A DNA stretch of 64,000 nt, from assembly GCA_963678705.1 (NCBI GenBank), contig OY783217.1, positions 868,001 to 932,000 of the forward strand, in the 5' to 3' direction. The notes beneath the pieces were generated by a model, which made no database searches, was not told the DNA's origin, and saw nothing but the letters and a program-made list of their open reading frames with translations. Made by a program: the position numbers and the translations under genes. Of this stretch, positions 13,114-24,847 are shown one piece after another (the first letter of the stretch is position 1; the number at the start of each line of letters is the position of its first letter). The stretch is from Panorpa germanica (lineage: Eukaryota; Arthropoda; Insecta; Mecoptera; Panorpidae).

Positions 13114-13857
13114 GGAGCTCCTGAAGATCAGCTATAGCAGCTTCCAAATTATTATTTTTGCAAATATAAAAATATTTAAATACAGTTAAAAGTCACCATA
13201 ACATGTGTACAAATTTTTACATTAATTCAATTTTTAAATCACTTATTTTTTGACTAACACGTTTTAGACTGTATATAACTTCTTAAGTAAAATTAAATTA
13301 GACTCTGTCCAAATGGTGACTTACATACAAAATACCATATACACTGTATCTTGTTTTTAATTAATTAATTTTTATTTCAATTCACGATCCGCTGCATCAT
13401 TTAAGAATAAAATCTATTCGCAAATTAAATTTTTCTTATTATATACGTTAGTAGAATATATTATTACACATATAAGATTTAACAGGCTTCGTACAGTAAG
13501 TAGCAGTACTAAAGTCGGAAGCTGTGAGTCATCTGATTCATCTGGGAGTGATCACAACTCCACCGGAGGCACCGTGTCTTAATAAGTAAATCACATAGAT
13601 TATTTTAAAGTGTATACGAGTATAAGCCACTAAATTTCATTGCTAAGTTCTCATTCTCATAAAAATGTCATTCTTAGCACTAAATGCTTACTCAGTGCTC
13701 CTTGAGAGTGTTCCTACATTAATGCAAGGCACTCATTTCCGCTTGCTCACTATGCTATCAATTTTATACATATAACTATATTTAATCTTATTCAAAATCA
13801 TTCGTGAATATAATTCAGAGATTATATAATAAACTATTAATATAATTTCGAGTGTAT

Positions 13858-13873
13858 CCCCTCCCCTCCCTCC
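13858..13873 (-). promoter_or_regulatory. C-run tract (G-rich on minus strand)
   Basis: CCCCTCCCCTCCCTCC gives three or four short G-runs with 1-base loops on the minus strand. It is followed by a GT/GG-rich stretch to 13935. Possible G-quadruplex or i-motif former. Confidence 0.35.
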
Positions 13874-13990
13874 TACAATCCTTAGGAGGGTTATTGGGCT
13901 AGTGGACTGGTGGGTTGATGGGTTGGAGGGTGGCCACCTTTCTGTTCTATCACACACAAGGGTAAATATTATCTAGAAACTTGGTGTTCG

Positions 13991-14015
13991 ACAGTTGGCA
14001 GTCGGCAGTCGACAT
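13991..14015 (+). repeat. 7-bp tandem ending in GTCGACAT
   Basis: ACAGTTG, GCAGTCG, GCAGTCG, ACAT: period-7 copies that close with the octamer GTCGACAT, which recurs at six other places. Confidence 0.7.
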
Positions 14016-14433
14016 TTACAGTTCCCTGGTTCAACAGTCCATTGGAATAGTTAATGTCTGCAAGTCCGTTGCACGATTTGCAGAAGCCACCAGGTCGTAC
14101 GAGTAGTGTACAAGTTCACCAACTTAAACTTTAATGCACTGTCAATGCTTCGACTGGTTACAAATTCTAAAGGAACGTACGTGGCTATGGCCGGCAATTA
14201 CAAATTCCGGATCTATTGGATTCTGACTGCATAACAGTCAATATTATACAATTTATAGATATTACTATTAAAAGCAGGAAATAGAATTTAATGCAAATAT
14301 GTAAATTCACTTAAATGTTATACAGGAACTGGTCAAAATCTTGCACCGTTTAAATTATCCAGATGGTAGTAAATGTTATTTAATGTCACATTTAATGAGA
14401 CATTCGTTTTCATCCATCCTGTTGCAATGAAGC

Positions 14434-14541
14434 AAATCGTAAATGCCCAAGCCGATGTCAGAATAACTGGTAAGATATCTTCATTAATTGGACGAAACCA
14501 GTGCCGAGCACGGAAAAGTATCAATAAAAATCGTAAATGCC
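14434..14541. repeat. 14-bp perfect direct repeat next to the 14.5-kb MITE
   Basis: AAATCGTAAATGCC occurs at 14434-14447 and again at 14528-14541, the second copy ending four bases before the MITE. Similarity continues weakly for a few bases (YAAG). It is too far from the right end of the MITE to be its target duplication. Confidence 0.6.
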
Positions 14542-14545
14542 TAAG

Positions 14546-14821
14546 GCCTGTCGCACACTGCAAGCGAATTTAAGCGTCACAATACATACATACCACGTAC
14601 CGATACGACAGTACGCCAAGTCAAACTTGTGTATTTGTAGGGTGTATTACAGTTGTTTTGCACTAACATAATTTATCATGAGAGCAATCTTTTATTTTGA
14701 TTTTTATCGATACACCACTGTTGTGAAAGAGACGGCTGATTGCATTTACAAGGTCAGGGATAGGTTTAGCGTTGTAGCATGTATTCGCTTGGTTAAAATT
14801 CGCTTGCAGTGTGCGACAGGC
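14546..14821. mobile_element. short inverted-repeat element (MITE), 276 bp
   Basis: The left end GCCTGTCGCACACTGCAAGC, continuing GAATTT (14546-14571), is repeated inverted and without mismatch at the right end (about 14796-14821). The inverted terminal repeat is therefore about 26 bp. The interior has no transposase. I found no convincing target duplication. The near-perfect termini suggest a younger insertion than the others in this region. Confidence 0.85.
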
Positions 14822-15713
14822 TTCAGAGTTGGACGAAAAATATAAATAAAAAAGAAGTATCTTTATATTGACGCCCATGTCTCAATACCTACGTGTTAAC
14901 CAGCTTGTAGCGATTATGCTAGCTTCTGCCTTTTTATAAATTCACACCAGCTTTACATTAACGCGCAATTAAACTTAAACTTGTATAAGATTAATGTAAT
15001 CTTACTCGTTATCTACGACTTGTTTGAAAGTTGTTTAAAACAGAGTGTAATTCGTATTTTGACAATGAATTTCCAACATTTCATAAATAAACTTTTTGAA
15101 AACATTCGAAACAAAACAATTCAGGAAATTCTTGTGAGACAGTTACAATCATAATGAACATCAAGTGACATTTGAATGTAAAATTCTCTGTCACAATTAG
15201 TTTATTATTAAAACTACGAATCGAGTTCTACGTTTTACATCATTCTACATTCTACATTGTACGTGCTACGGCGCTACGTCGCTACGTTCTCTACGCTGTC
15301 AGAAGTTTATTATTTCATTAGATATGACTTTAGCATACCATGTTTTTACAAATGTTGAAGCGCAAGTATATGTTCCAGTTTTCCTTGCATCACTAAATTA
15401 ATCTTTACACTGTACTAATCGTCATTCAAGCAAGAAAACATAAAATTAACCAGAATGTTTTGACGTGTTCTTGACCCCGTTGTAGGCTGTCACGTACCGG
15501 GTAAGACTGCCATTTTTCTGTTGTTTTTACAACATTTTTTATGCTGTAATTAAATGTATATATATTCCTGTAATGTGCGAAACGTGATATGCGTTATGTG
15601 TAAACCAATCTTTATTGGCCAATTAAAACGAAATACAATAACACGTAAAAGTAAGTACATGGTGTTCGTGAAATCTTAGATTACTTATGGGGGGATGGTT
15701 TGTAAATTGTTGG
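14822..15713. other. non-coding
   Basis: AT-rich, with CTACG cluster 2. No gene signal. Confidence 0.6.
15226..15298 (+). repeat. CTACG cluster 2
   Basis: TTCTAC units recur, with five CTACG pentamers within 72 bases (TTCTACG, GCTACGG, GCTACGTC, GCTACGTT, CTCTACGC), all in the same orientation. Confidence 0.65.
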
Positions 15714-15721
15714 TCAATATT

Positions 15722-16080
15722 CAGAGGCGGCCTTAGGGGGTGCCAAGCAGGGCAACCACCCGTGGTCTGGCATTCTCGTGTAACAACACAAGTAGAAAAA
15801 TTCATTACTATATATGTATTTGAATCTCGCGCCTCGCTCTTTAGAAAACCCATTTGAATCACTGCGTATATCTTTTAAGGCATTCATGTGCCTTAATTTA
15901 TCATCATTAATATTTGTCGTCTTTGTGCTTGTTAACTTTTATAAAACTTCCAATATAAAATTTCATTTCTCCTCAAAAATATTTACTTACAATTTACAAA
16001 AATTATACAAAGAACAAGTGCCTCAGAAAGTTCGCAAAGATCTGCTGCAGAGGGCGTCGCAATGGTTAAGACCGCCCCTG
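15722..16080. mobile_element. hAT-type non-autonomous element, 359 bp
   Basis: The left end reads CAGAGGCGGCCTTA and the right end, reverse complemented, reads CAGGGGCGGTCTTA: 12 of 14 bases match. CAG-starting GC-rich ends of this kind are typical of the hAT superfamily, which makes 8-bp target duplications. The flanks are TCAATATT (15714-15721) and CTAATATT (16081-16088), matching at 6 of 8 positions and ending in the same six bases. The interior is too short for a transposase and I recognise no transposase motif in its open frames. It is an old copy by the divergence of its ends and flanks. Confidence 0.75.
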
Positions 16081-16088
16081 CTAATATT

Positions 16089-18321
16089 CTCATATAGATA
16101 ACAATGATAATAGGCTATATGCATTTGATTAGGTATAAGATCTATTTACCTTTCATTCACTCTCATTGCAAACGATTCGAACTTCGAATAATTGTATCTC
16201 GCGTTCGAAACGATCGATCGACTTCAAATTTTCACGATAATTAGACAATATTATCTCCTTTGACTGTACGTACATATCACAACGATATCCTTAAGACAAT
16301 TCTGTCTATATCGTAGAAACTTAGAGACAACACATAGAGAACATCAAAGAACTGCAGATGTATTGTGGACAGTTAATGGCAGAGTCTGCTCTGACTTTAA
16401 ATGCGTATTAAAGTTGACAGCCCGTATAAAATACACAAAGTCATATTAACAACGGCTTTAAAAAAACCTTGATGACTCGACAAAACTCTTGAACGTAGTA
16501 CCTGTCTGTTTGCACATCTAACAAGACAACTATCAACCTAAGTTCCTTAAGAAAAGAGCCCTATATTAGTCCTCCAGTTCTAACGTAACTCTTCTAGTGA
16601 CAGGAGCCGTGACTTCACACGTGACTTGAAATATAAACACACACACACTCGTGCAAATCATGCATACACGTAACCGAGATTGTAGAACATACTCGTAGTA
16701 TCTATGTGACAAGCTTTATAGACTTTTACAGGGGTGTAACACGTTTTCTAGTGGAGTCAAATATTAAATGTGAATTCGATGCAATAACTCAAAAAAATTC
16801 ACTGAAGATAGGTACATTGATAATTTTCTGACTTAAGTTTTATCTATAACATTTACAGGCAGATAATTGAAAGCAGGGAAAGTCTGAAAAACCTTGCTCA
16901 CTTTATCAATACAACTAATTTATTCTCTTTATTTTGAGTACCTGTACTCGTATCTATAAGTTGTAAATTATGTTTTGTAAATGTATATATTCTATTAAGT
17001 GCTAATAACTTCGAATCATCGCATTGGATTTATTGGATGAAACGTGGGAAAGAATCAAAGCAGAACGGAAAGTGTATGTAGTGAACATTACGAATTTTAG
17101 AGGTATCCTAATGTTTAAGCCGGCTCCGAACGATGCGGTGAACGTTTGATTCAAATGCTTGCCTCCAAAATGTGAGCCAATATTTTAAGATTGACATGCC
17201 AAGTTTCCTGCTTCACGGTAAGACGAATGTTTTATGATGTCTGATCCGAATGATTTATTTATTTTATTACTTTATTCATATTATTACCACTGACACTGTT
17301 TAACAAAAACTTTTAAGTAAATAAAGAAACCTTCAAGTATAAAACCTTCCTTTGTTGGACGATTCGTGCATCAGTGCATGACATGTGGATCAAGTGTGTG
17401 TGGGGGTAGAACATGAACGTTGGACAGTACTGAGTTCCAGCATCGACCACACGATGTGTCCAACCATCAAGCGTCCAACGCTGGTGTTCGTACCATCGTT
17501 TGGGGCCGGCTTTAGTCAATTAGGGTTATCGTCGACATTTTCAAAGAGGTTGCTTCAAAGAGCAAGTAAAGCCGATCTCAGTTATGCGTTATGCGAGCTA
17601 TACGAACATGTAGACACTTACATTTAGACCTATCTGTTGTAGTATTCGTATTTTGAGGTAAACATTGAAGTCAGCACACGAAGTGCAGGTTGATTGCAAC
17701 TGTCTTTTACCCATACAACGATAACGAACTGTATTGTCACTAGGTGAATAAGTTTGACGTGTTCTGCCACCAGAGGACTTCCGTTTGTTGAAACATATGT
17801 TCCAACAGACATACATACATTGTAATGAAATTATATATTCCACATTGGAATACTCGTAGGCCGTGAGATTATCTGTCGCCATATCCTATAATATGATTGG
17901 CTTATCATATATTAATAACAAAATGGCACATTTGTACTAATATTTTTTTTATTATAGTCATTTTAATCCTCGTAATTTGGACAGATGTATTTTATTATAA
18001 ACTAAACAGGATATACTGGCATGTTACAGGATGAACATAATCAATGACTAAAGTTGATCCTGGCTAGATTACAATATTATAAAAGATTATTTTGTAATTT
18101 GAAAATTTTAATTGGGTTTATTGGAGAGGATAAACTGTTAAAGGATAATTAGTAAAATACATAAAATGTGTAGGAGGATTATTAATTTAAAAAATGTAAA
18201 GTACCCTAAATCCATGGATCTATAAAGTTTAAAGTCCTGAATTGTTATCCTTAGAATAAATTGCAGAAAAACCATTATGTATGTATTTTATTATTTAAGC
18301 CTCTCGACATTACAATTCCCT
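16089..18321. other. non-coding, with a less AT-rich patch at 17.35-17.80 kb
   Basis: The patch has overlapping open frames of 60-94 codons on both strands, which is typical of raised G+C rather than coding. It includes an inverted pair of GTTGGAC/GTCCAAC words and GGGGCCGGCTTTAG near 17500, similar to hAT ends but without a partner. Confidence 0.5.
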
Positions 18322-18368
18322 CTAATTTACACCTGTTCCTACTACTACTTCATTTCGATATACTCGTA
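16690..18368. repeat. four TACTCGTA octamers in 1.7 kb
   Basis: Exact TACTCGTA at 16690, 16945, 17851 and 18361, all in the same orientation. It is the densest run of the window-wide octamer. The sites are single, not tandem, and their neighbours differ. Confidence 0.8.
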
Positions 18369-18760
18369 CTTTGGTCCTCACTAAAATCAAAGCAAATCTC
18401 TCGATTGTAACTCTTAGATCTAAAGAGGACACTTCCTTTCTTGTCACGTTTCTTCTTCTTTCTTTCGTGGCGTTGGCATCCATCGCTATGGTCGTTGTTC
18501 CTTTAATTCTCGTTCGTGTTTCACTGTACGTATATTTTCTTGTGGATTTGTTTAATCTATTTCTACATCTATGTCCTTTTTGTTCTACCACATCTCCGCC
18601 ACAACATTCACTGTTTACCTTCTTCCAATTCCTTCCGTTTCACTTAACTGTCCTGCTTTGTTCTTCATCTTTCTCTTCCTCTCTTTTGCTAATCCTTTTC
18701 CTTATTTCAGTCATCGACCTTCTTCTTTCCCTCTCTCCAAGCAACAGTTAAGTAAGACAA
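18322..18760 (-). repeat. purine-rich repeat family P, member 1
   Basis: The plus strand is strongly pyrimidine-rich over about 400 bases, so the purine strand is minus. It contains GTGGCGGAGATGTGG on the minus strand, resembling GGTGGATGGCGGAGATAGAG of the 22-kb members. The strand bias suppresses stop codons in several frames, which explains overlapping open frames here (126 codons plus; 89 codons minus). None looks like a protein I know, and I treat them as artefacts of composition. Confidence 0.6.
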
Positions 18761-21700
18761 ATATTTCTTCACTCTCAGTTTGTGGACAATTTAGTGGCAA
18801 AACACTACGTATCCTTTTTTCCACTAATAATTAGGGATGTAAGGATAAATTTTTCGATGTTACTGGTACTATATGATGTAAATCATTCATTAAAGATAAA
18901 TTGAAAATCAATGTTTGAAAGTTTATACGTTTAAAAGCGTATGACGTATACGACAGGGTGCTGCAATCATTTCAGAGACCGTTCAGTAATAACGATGTCC
19001 TATTTATTTAGAGAGCTTTATAAAACTCGGGTTTCTTGAATTAATAGTAGAATAACCCCATACTGACTAGTGACTGGGTACTCCTTGGCTCCGACACTAA
19101 GTGTATCTCACAGTGGAGGTAAAGTGCACGCGGTGTTTTGTTTCCTGCTGTAATGTTATTTCCACATTCGATGTAGCGGTTGCTGTTACTGCTAGAGCTG
19201 CTGCTGGATCTTAGGGTCTTGGGTTGGTATTGGAACTGTAAGCTAATCCTAGTTCGCTATGGTGGCGATGCGAACCCACTACATTATGGTGCAGTATATT
19301 GAATAACGTACGACTATAACAATATGAAACCCAATAACAAAAAGAAATAATGAAATAGAAAAATAAAAGTATTGCTACACAATTCAATTTATATAGTCAT
19401 TCGAAAAAGAACAGACGTCTGTAAAATAAGGTTAGACTGTGGAGGAAGTGTAAGTCCACATAAACGACTATATGGATATATGTAGGTATCTACAAATATC
19501 GAGCATCTAGTTTATTAGTGAGACAACTACGAAAATACAATCGATATTTAAGCTGAGTACATGTAAAAATGTATCACTCTCTGATGGAACACTGAGAATG
19601 ACTTCAAAACGTGAGTAATCATTCTCCGGAAATTGAAAGAGAAACAAGGCACACTACTTCTGGGTAAAAACTTCATTTGAAACACTCCAAACATTTTCTC
19701 CGTACAAAGTACAATTACACTTGATTATTTTATTGCGCTGTACGTGTTATTTTCTATAATAAAATGTAGTTGTTTTATACGGTCAAATTATATTTAATAT
19801 CTAGCTGCAATAAAGCAAAGCTTTGCTTTAAATAACTTTCATGCCTTTATACTTATGAGTATACCACACACACCACCACACACACCACACCATAAAAATT
19901 CTGTCTTTCAGTCTATGGAACCTGTAATCATAGCTTCATTCTCTGTGCTTGGTTATTCATAAAAGTGCTCTTTATAAATCGAGTATGCAATCCCCTTTCC
20001 CACTATCAAGCACACTTCAACTTTTCGTTTTTAAAAGGGGAGACAACCCAGAGAATAAAGTCCTTTGCTGAAACCTCATATTCCTAATACAAGTACAATT
20101 GTTATGTAGATATATTTTCTATTATAAAAATTTCATCCAATTTTACATTACCCATTGAATATGACTACGTATATTTTACATAAATGAATATAATAGTGTA
20201 CTATAAAGTTTTATGCTAAATTTCGATCTATTTTTCAATACAAGGGTAGTTATAAACCGTTAAAAACAACAATTTCGTTTTCAATACATACCGAACAACG
20301 TATTAACTTGGTCGAAACGTTAAACTGAAGCTTATAAAGAATGAAATCTTGCAGCACTATTAAAAATTATAATATATTGACGCTATCCCAATGTGAATGG
20401 CGAACCTCTTTGAACGACTCTCGTTTTTAAACCACAAGATTAAATTTATTATCCCTTACCGTGAGTTTCTGCATTGGAACGGCTGACAGGAAATTTTCAA
20501 AACCTCCATGTAATGAAAAAGAAATGAAAATTAACTAATAAAAGATATTTTAATTATTAAATGTTCTTTAAGTTCCCATGTGAAATATTAAGATCGTTTG
20601 TTTACAAAGACAATTAAAAATCTCTAATATTAAAAAGAAATTTAGTAGTCAATTTAGGTTGATTAATGAAACACTGAATATTTCTCTAATTACTGATCAT
20701 ATCATAAAATCAGTGAATACAATTAAACGGTATTACATTTTATGCTCCAAGTTAATATACGAGCCCATTATTAATACAAACCGCACTCAAAGCACACTTT
20801 GTGGCCATAAACTGGAGCAATAAGTTATTATACATAATATATAAAATAAACCACTCCAGATATATGGTTGGTGTTGCGAGAGAGAGAGGGATGAGTGGAG
20901 GGAGTGGAAGTACCCCTCTGGTTGATGTCAGGAGAAGGGTAGTAGAGTACTCAAGTATTTAGTGTCACGTTCAATTCGTCACAATTCTTTTTCAATTTCA
21001 AGAAATTAAATGATACGTAATATTTTCTTTTATTTAAATGTCTACGTCTTTATTAAGATGTCTACGTCATATGCAATCTTTAGACTGGTATCTATCTTGT
21101 ACTTTATCAGTTTTCGCAAAGACTATGATATATGAAAATATTATTTGACAGAAAACAATGATCTGGAAGTTTCACTTAATAAAAAATATATTGTAATATT
21201 TTTAAAACACTTGTTATTAAATGTATCGTAACTAAGATGATGTGACGTCACTCAAAAGTTCTGATTTACTGATAAATATCACGGTGCTGATAACTATAAG
21301 AACCACGTACAGTTTTATTGCATAAACTTTGAAAGGGAATGCCTGGATTTACACGTAGATCCCTATGAATAATATTACATCAATAAAATAGCACGGATTT
21401 AAAAGTGAAATAGACATCAGGCGTGTGTCGACATTAAATGTGCTTTGTCTTTGAACAATGTTAAAAATATTTTCTTTGTTTTCTTTTTTTAGAATTCTAA
21501 TGTTGAATTTGTGTGTTGAACACTGGGTTCATATTTTGAAATGCATAGAATATTTTCAATATTTATTTATATATAAAAAAAAACGTATCTATTTTTTATA
21601 AGAGATTCCATATCAAATAAGAAACAAAAGTATTTACTTTACGAATACGTTAATGCACTTTTAATTTGTATAACCTTAATTTGTTTTAATTGTAATAATA

Positions 21701-21899
21701 ATATAAAGTAGACATTTTAATAATGTAAAACGACTACACTATGGTTTGTTGAAGTTTAAATGCGTTTAATTTAAAGTGTGTGTCGATAGACTTTACATTC
21801 TTTCAATATTAAATCACGTAATTACATCTCATTGCCAACATAAACTTAAAACTATTCTAACATTTTTAATAATTCCAACAGCAATGTTTGTTTTTTATA
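18761..21899. other. non-coding
   Basis: AT-rich. A G+C richer stretch 19060-19300 has degenerate CTG triplets, and a GA-rich stretch lies at 20878-20945. No frame of note. Confidence 0.6.
19863..19891 (+). repeat. CA/CCA microsatellite
   Basis: CACA and CACCAC units alternate over 29 bases. Confidence 0.9.
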
Positions 21900-22145
21900 C
21901 TCTTGTTCCTATATTTTCTTGCTCAATACTGCTCATTGTTTCTCTCCCTTTACTATTTCTTCTTCGCTCTCTTCCTTTAATATTTCTATTTCCTTTACTA
22001 TTTTCTTTTGGGCTCTATCTCCGCCATCCACCTCTTGTCTTCCTTATCTCTTTTCCGCAAATCCTCTATTTTCTATACTGAAGTTTAACTGTTACTACTC
22101 TACCCTTCCTTCTCTTTCCTTGCTCCTTCTCTCTATCTCCTGCTA
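21900..22145 (-). repeat. purine-rich repeat family P, member 2
   Basis: A pyrimidine-rich plus strand. CTCTATCTCCGCCATCCACC at 22013-22032 is the exact inverse of 22354-22373 in member 3. A second block, 22085-22141, also matches member 3 inverted (GGAGATAGAGA ... GAAGGAAGGG ... AGTAG-AACA). The same unit is thus present twice here, offset by about 110 bases. Confidence 0.75.
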
Positions 22146-22279
22146 CATTAAAGTCAGCCTAAAATTTGTGGCACGCCGAAACAGGTACAGATTTGAGTAG
22201 ATATCAATCATTTTCGCGAGAGACCCAAAATTTGTGACTTTCATAAAATCTGATTCATTATTATTTACTTTATTTGTGG

Positions 22280-22440
22280 CATATAATACTACGTATGTGT
22301 GAGAAAAGAGTAAAAAGTGAAAAGAAGATTAAAGAGAGGCAGTGCAGGGAAGCGGTGGATGGCGGAGATAGAGAGGAGTGAGAAAGAAGAAGGAAGGGCA
22401 AAGTAGAAACAAGAGGGAGAGTTAAATGTATCTGTTTTGT
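22280..22440 (+). repeat. purine-rich repeat family P, member 3
   Basis: A purine-rich plus strand with GCAGTGCAGGGAAG (22339-22352), also exact at 29506-29519, and GGTGGATGGCGGAGATAGAG (22354-22373), exactly inverted in member 2. Members 2 and 3 face each other and could form an imperfect hairpin of a few hundred bases. Confidence 0.75.
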
Positions 22441-22549
22441 TTGTATTTGTATTGTTTCTTTTGGAAGCAGTGAGAATGGGTAGATAGTATGTAATTAAGC
22501 ACAATGATATGTAATTTAATAATTTAAGGCAGAAGAATGGCAAAAACAT

Positions 22550-22582
22550 TACAATAAAATAATAATACAACGTACGCCACTG
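22550..22582 (-). mobile_element. solo hAT-like right terminus
   Basis: GTACGCCACTG (22572-22582) is the inverse of the 11-mer at 4626. It lies at the right side of the purine-rich block 22280-22440, so that block could be inside an old hAT element. No left end was found. Confidence 0.35.
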
Positions 22583-22876
22583 CATAGAATAGTCACATGA
22601 CACGTCCAAACTCATTTGTGTTATTCCACTCTAAAGCATAAATATATTTTCCCTTTGTTGTCCCTTTTCCGTCCGAATGATTTACAACGTATTATTTTTT
22701 GTTATAAGTTGTACAATTATTTATTAATCCTGTACTACTACATGCATAATAAATTTTCAAACCATAACATAGAGAGAGAGAAAAAAACAACTAAATACTA
22801 TTTACTGTGTATGAATGTCAGAATTGTTACTTTATATTCTTATCACGTAGAATGGTTATAGAGCCACAGGGATAGT

Positions 22877-22950
22877 CTACGTCTGCAGCTCCAGCTCCAG
22901 CTCCTGCTACGGGGATCTACGAGGATCTACGAGGCTCTACGTCTAACAAC
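22877..22950 (+). repeat. CAGCTC array and CTACG cluster 3
   Basis: Three tandem CAGCTC units (22886-22903) are followed by CTACGGGGAT, CTACGAGGAT and CTACGAGGCT, then CTACGTC, about 10 bp apart. Five CTACG pentamers in the same orientation. This is the clearest link between the hexamer arrays and the CTACG clusters. Confidence 0.75.
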
Positions 22951-24600
22951 GACATTCGTAAAACTGTTTTTACACGTTCCTTATACTTTTCACTATTATC
23001 CGAGTTACGGAGTAGATAGAAATCTGTGGGAATGTTTAATTCTAGCTCTGAATACCTCAGGACAACAATAAAAACATGAAAGCACAACAAAAACACTTTT
23101 ATGAGTAATACTCTGAATTTCTGTCCACCATAACGTGAAATAAGGTTAAGTTTCTTTAGCGCTAAACATAAGTCAATAAAAAGGTGGATCTATTTATTTT
23201 CTATAGTTATTAGTTTGGTTATAGATGTATATCTAGCATCAAACATGTATGGCATTGGTTAAGACATAATACAGTCTTATTCTAGAAACACCGCTTCAAC
23301 ATTCTAGCAATTCGAATGTCAACAGGATATGACATCGAATCAAACATTTGCTACAAAGTTGCGATGCAGAATATCAAATAAACGAGAACATCCTCAATTT
23401 TATTCTCGAGAAACAAATAGTTGAAATGCATTTAAAGATAATCTTGCAAATCCTTCAATTTTGTAACGTCAGCTGTCACAAGCAGTACGACGAACTGAGA
23501 TACAGTTCTTTTTGTTATTCGTTTCGTAGAACAAAAAGCAATATGTAATTTACATATCGACCTTTTAACCCTAAAACAAAACGTGCTAGTGTCTAGTGTA
23601 TGCAAATTTGTTTTTTGTATCATTTTTAGAAAAAACTGGTAATAATACAAAGAATTTCCATAGACGCTGTTTATGATAAAACACTATTTTAAATTTTGAA
23701 AACATATTGTTAATATTTCAAGTTGAAACTTGCCAGAGTTGCCAGAATTACATAACTTATAATAAATTATAAATAGTGTCTAATTATTTGAAAAATATGA
23801 TTTTATTTTCGCAATTTTGATATACGTATCCTTTTAACAAAATGAGTTTGCTTCTAGAAGTTTCTAAGTAAAATTTAACGACAGTTGAGTTTCTATTTTT
23901 ACGACAACGTGTTAAACCAGTTTTACAATTCCAATGTTCTAAATGCATTAAAATTTTGATGGGTCCATGTGATACCAATGTGAGCAGGGTAAACAATCTG
24001 GGCGTTGGATGTGTCATAAGTTGACGGTTAATTTGGACAAACGGAATATGAGCATGCAGTGACGTGCGGTAGATATTCTCGGTATGAATATGGGTCCTTG
24101 CATGGCACACCACTGTAAATATGGACATGGACATGGACTGTGGATATACTAAAACTGAAGTGTTTATGGAGCTAAAGCTAGAACAACTAGAACTGCTATA
24201 AAATATGAAACCGATCTAAACTTTTAGTACGTATTCATAAATGATAATGATATTTGCAAATAGTAGTAAATTCTAAATTTATTTCACCTTCAAAAACTAA
24301 TGATTGTGAATTTGAAACATTTAGAGTGATTTAGAGTGAAACAAAACACAAGTCATAGTTTATCTAATGATTTCTCATCTCTTTATGTGACACTTATCAA
24401 TTTAGGAAGGGTAGTTGCTCGGCCAAGAAGAAAAATGTGGATTCTTTTCTATCTAATATAAATTTGGGACTAGTTCGTGTAATTTGAAATAATCCAATCT
24501 CAGTGGGATTAGCCAGACTCCAGCTAAACATAGGCCACTAAAACTGACTTATGTTCAATTATATATAGAGAATTCAATTCTTTATAGTTCAATTATGGCC
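22951..24600. other. non-coding
   Basis: AT-rich. A 116-codon minus frame at 23784-24134 is not recognisable and begins in the ATGGAC array. A 10-bp direct pair ATTTAGAGTG lies at about 24318-24337. Confidence 0.55.
24121..24138 (+). repeat. ATGGAC hexamer x3
   Basis: Three exact tandem ATGGAC units. On minus this supplies the Met-Ser-rich start of a 116-codon open frame running to 23784 that I do not recognise and do not call. Confidence 0.95.
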
Positions 24601-24847
24601 ACCCAGTAAACAATTTGGAGTCACCTTGCCATCGTATTGAAGATGCGTATGATTTTTTGTCATGAAAGAGTTAATTTACAGTTCAGTTTCTCATAGTCTT
24701 TCACATGAAATGTCTATTCTATCGGCTACAAATAGCGAAATCACTCCACCTGTCGGAATACAAATGAAGATTGATGCGAACTATAATTGAAGTGCAATAG
24801 TGATAGAAACGTCACAAAACAGGATACCACCAAATTGTTTACTGGGT
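24601..24847. mobile_element. inverted-repeat element starting ACCCAGTAAACAATTTGG
   Basis: ACCCAGTAAACAATTTGG at 24601-24618 is matched exactly, in inverse orientation, by 24830-24847. Weaker inverted similarity (GTTCAATT-NT-AT) continues outside both ends, so the real element may be larger, with one arm interrupted. No transposase is visible and no clear target duplication was found. Confidence 0.7.

Larger units (their letters stand above)
13114..14433. other. non-coding
   Basis: AT-rich; a C-run tract and the adjoining GT/GG-rich stretch at 13858-13935; two TACGAGTA octamers (13615, 14098). Confidence 0.6.

Noticed and set aside
18371..18751. 126-codon plus-strand open frame, the longest in the window
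   Set aside because: It lies entirely in a pyrimidine-rich tract and reads as Leu/Ser/Phe low complexity; the opposite strand is open too. Strand bias removes stops.
23784..24134. 116-codon minus frame as a gene
   Set aside because: Its start lies in the ATGGAC array and the rest resembles no domain I know.
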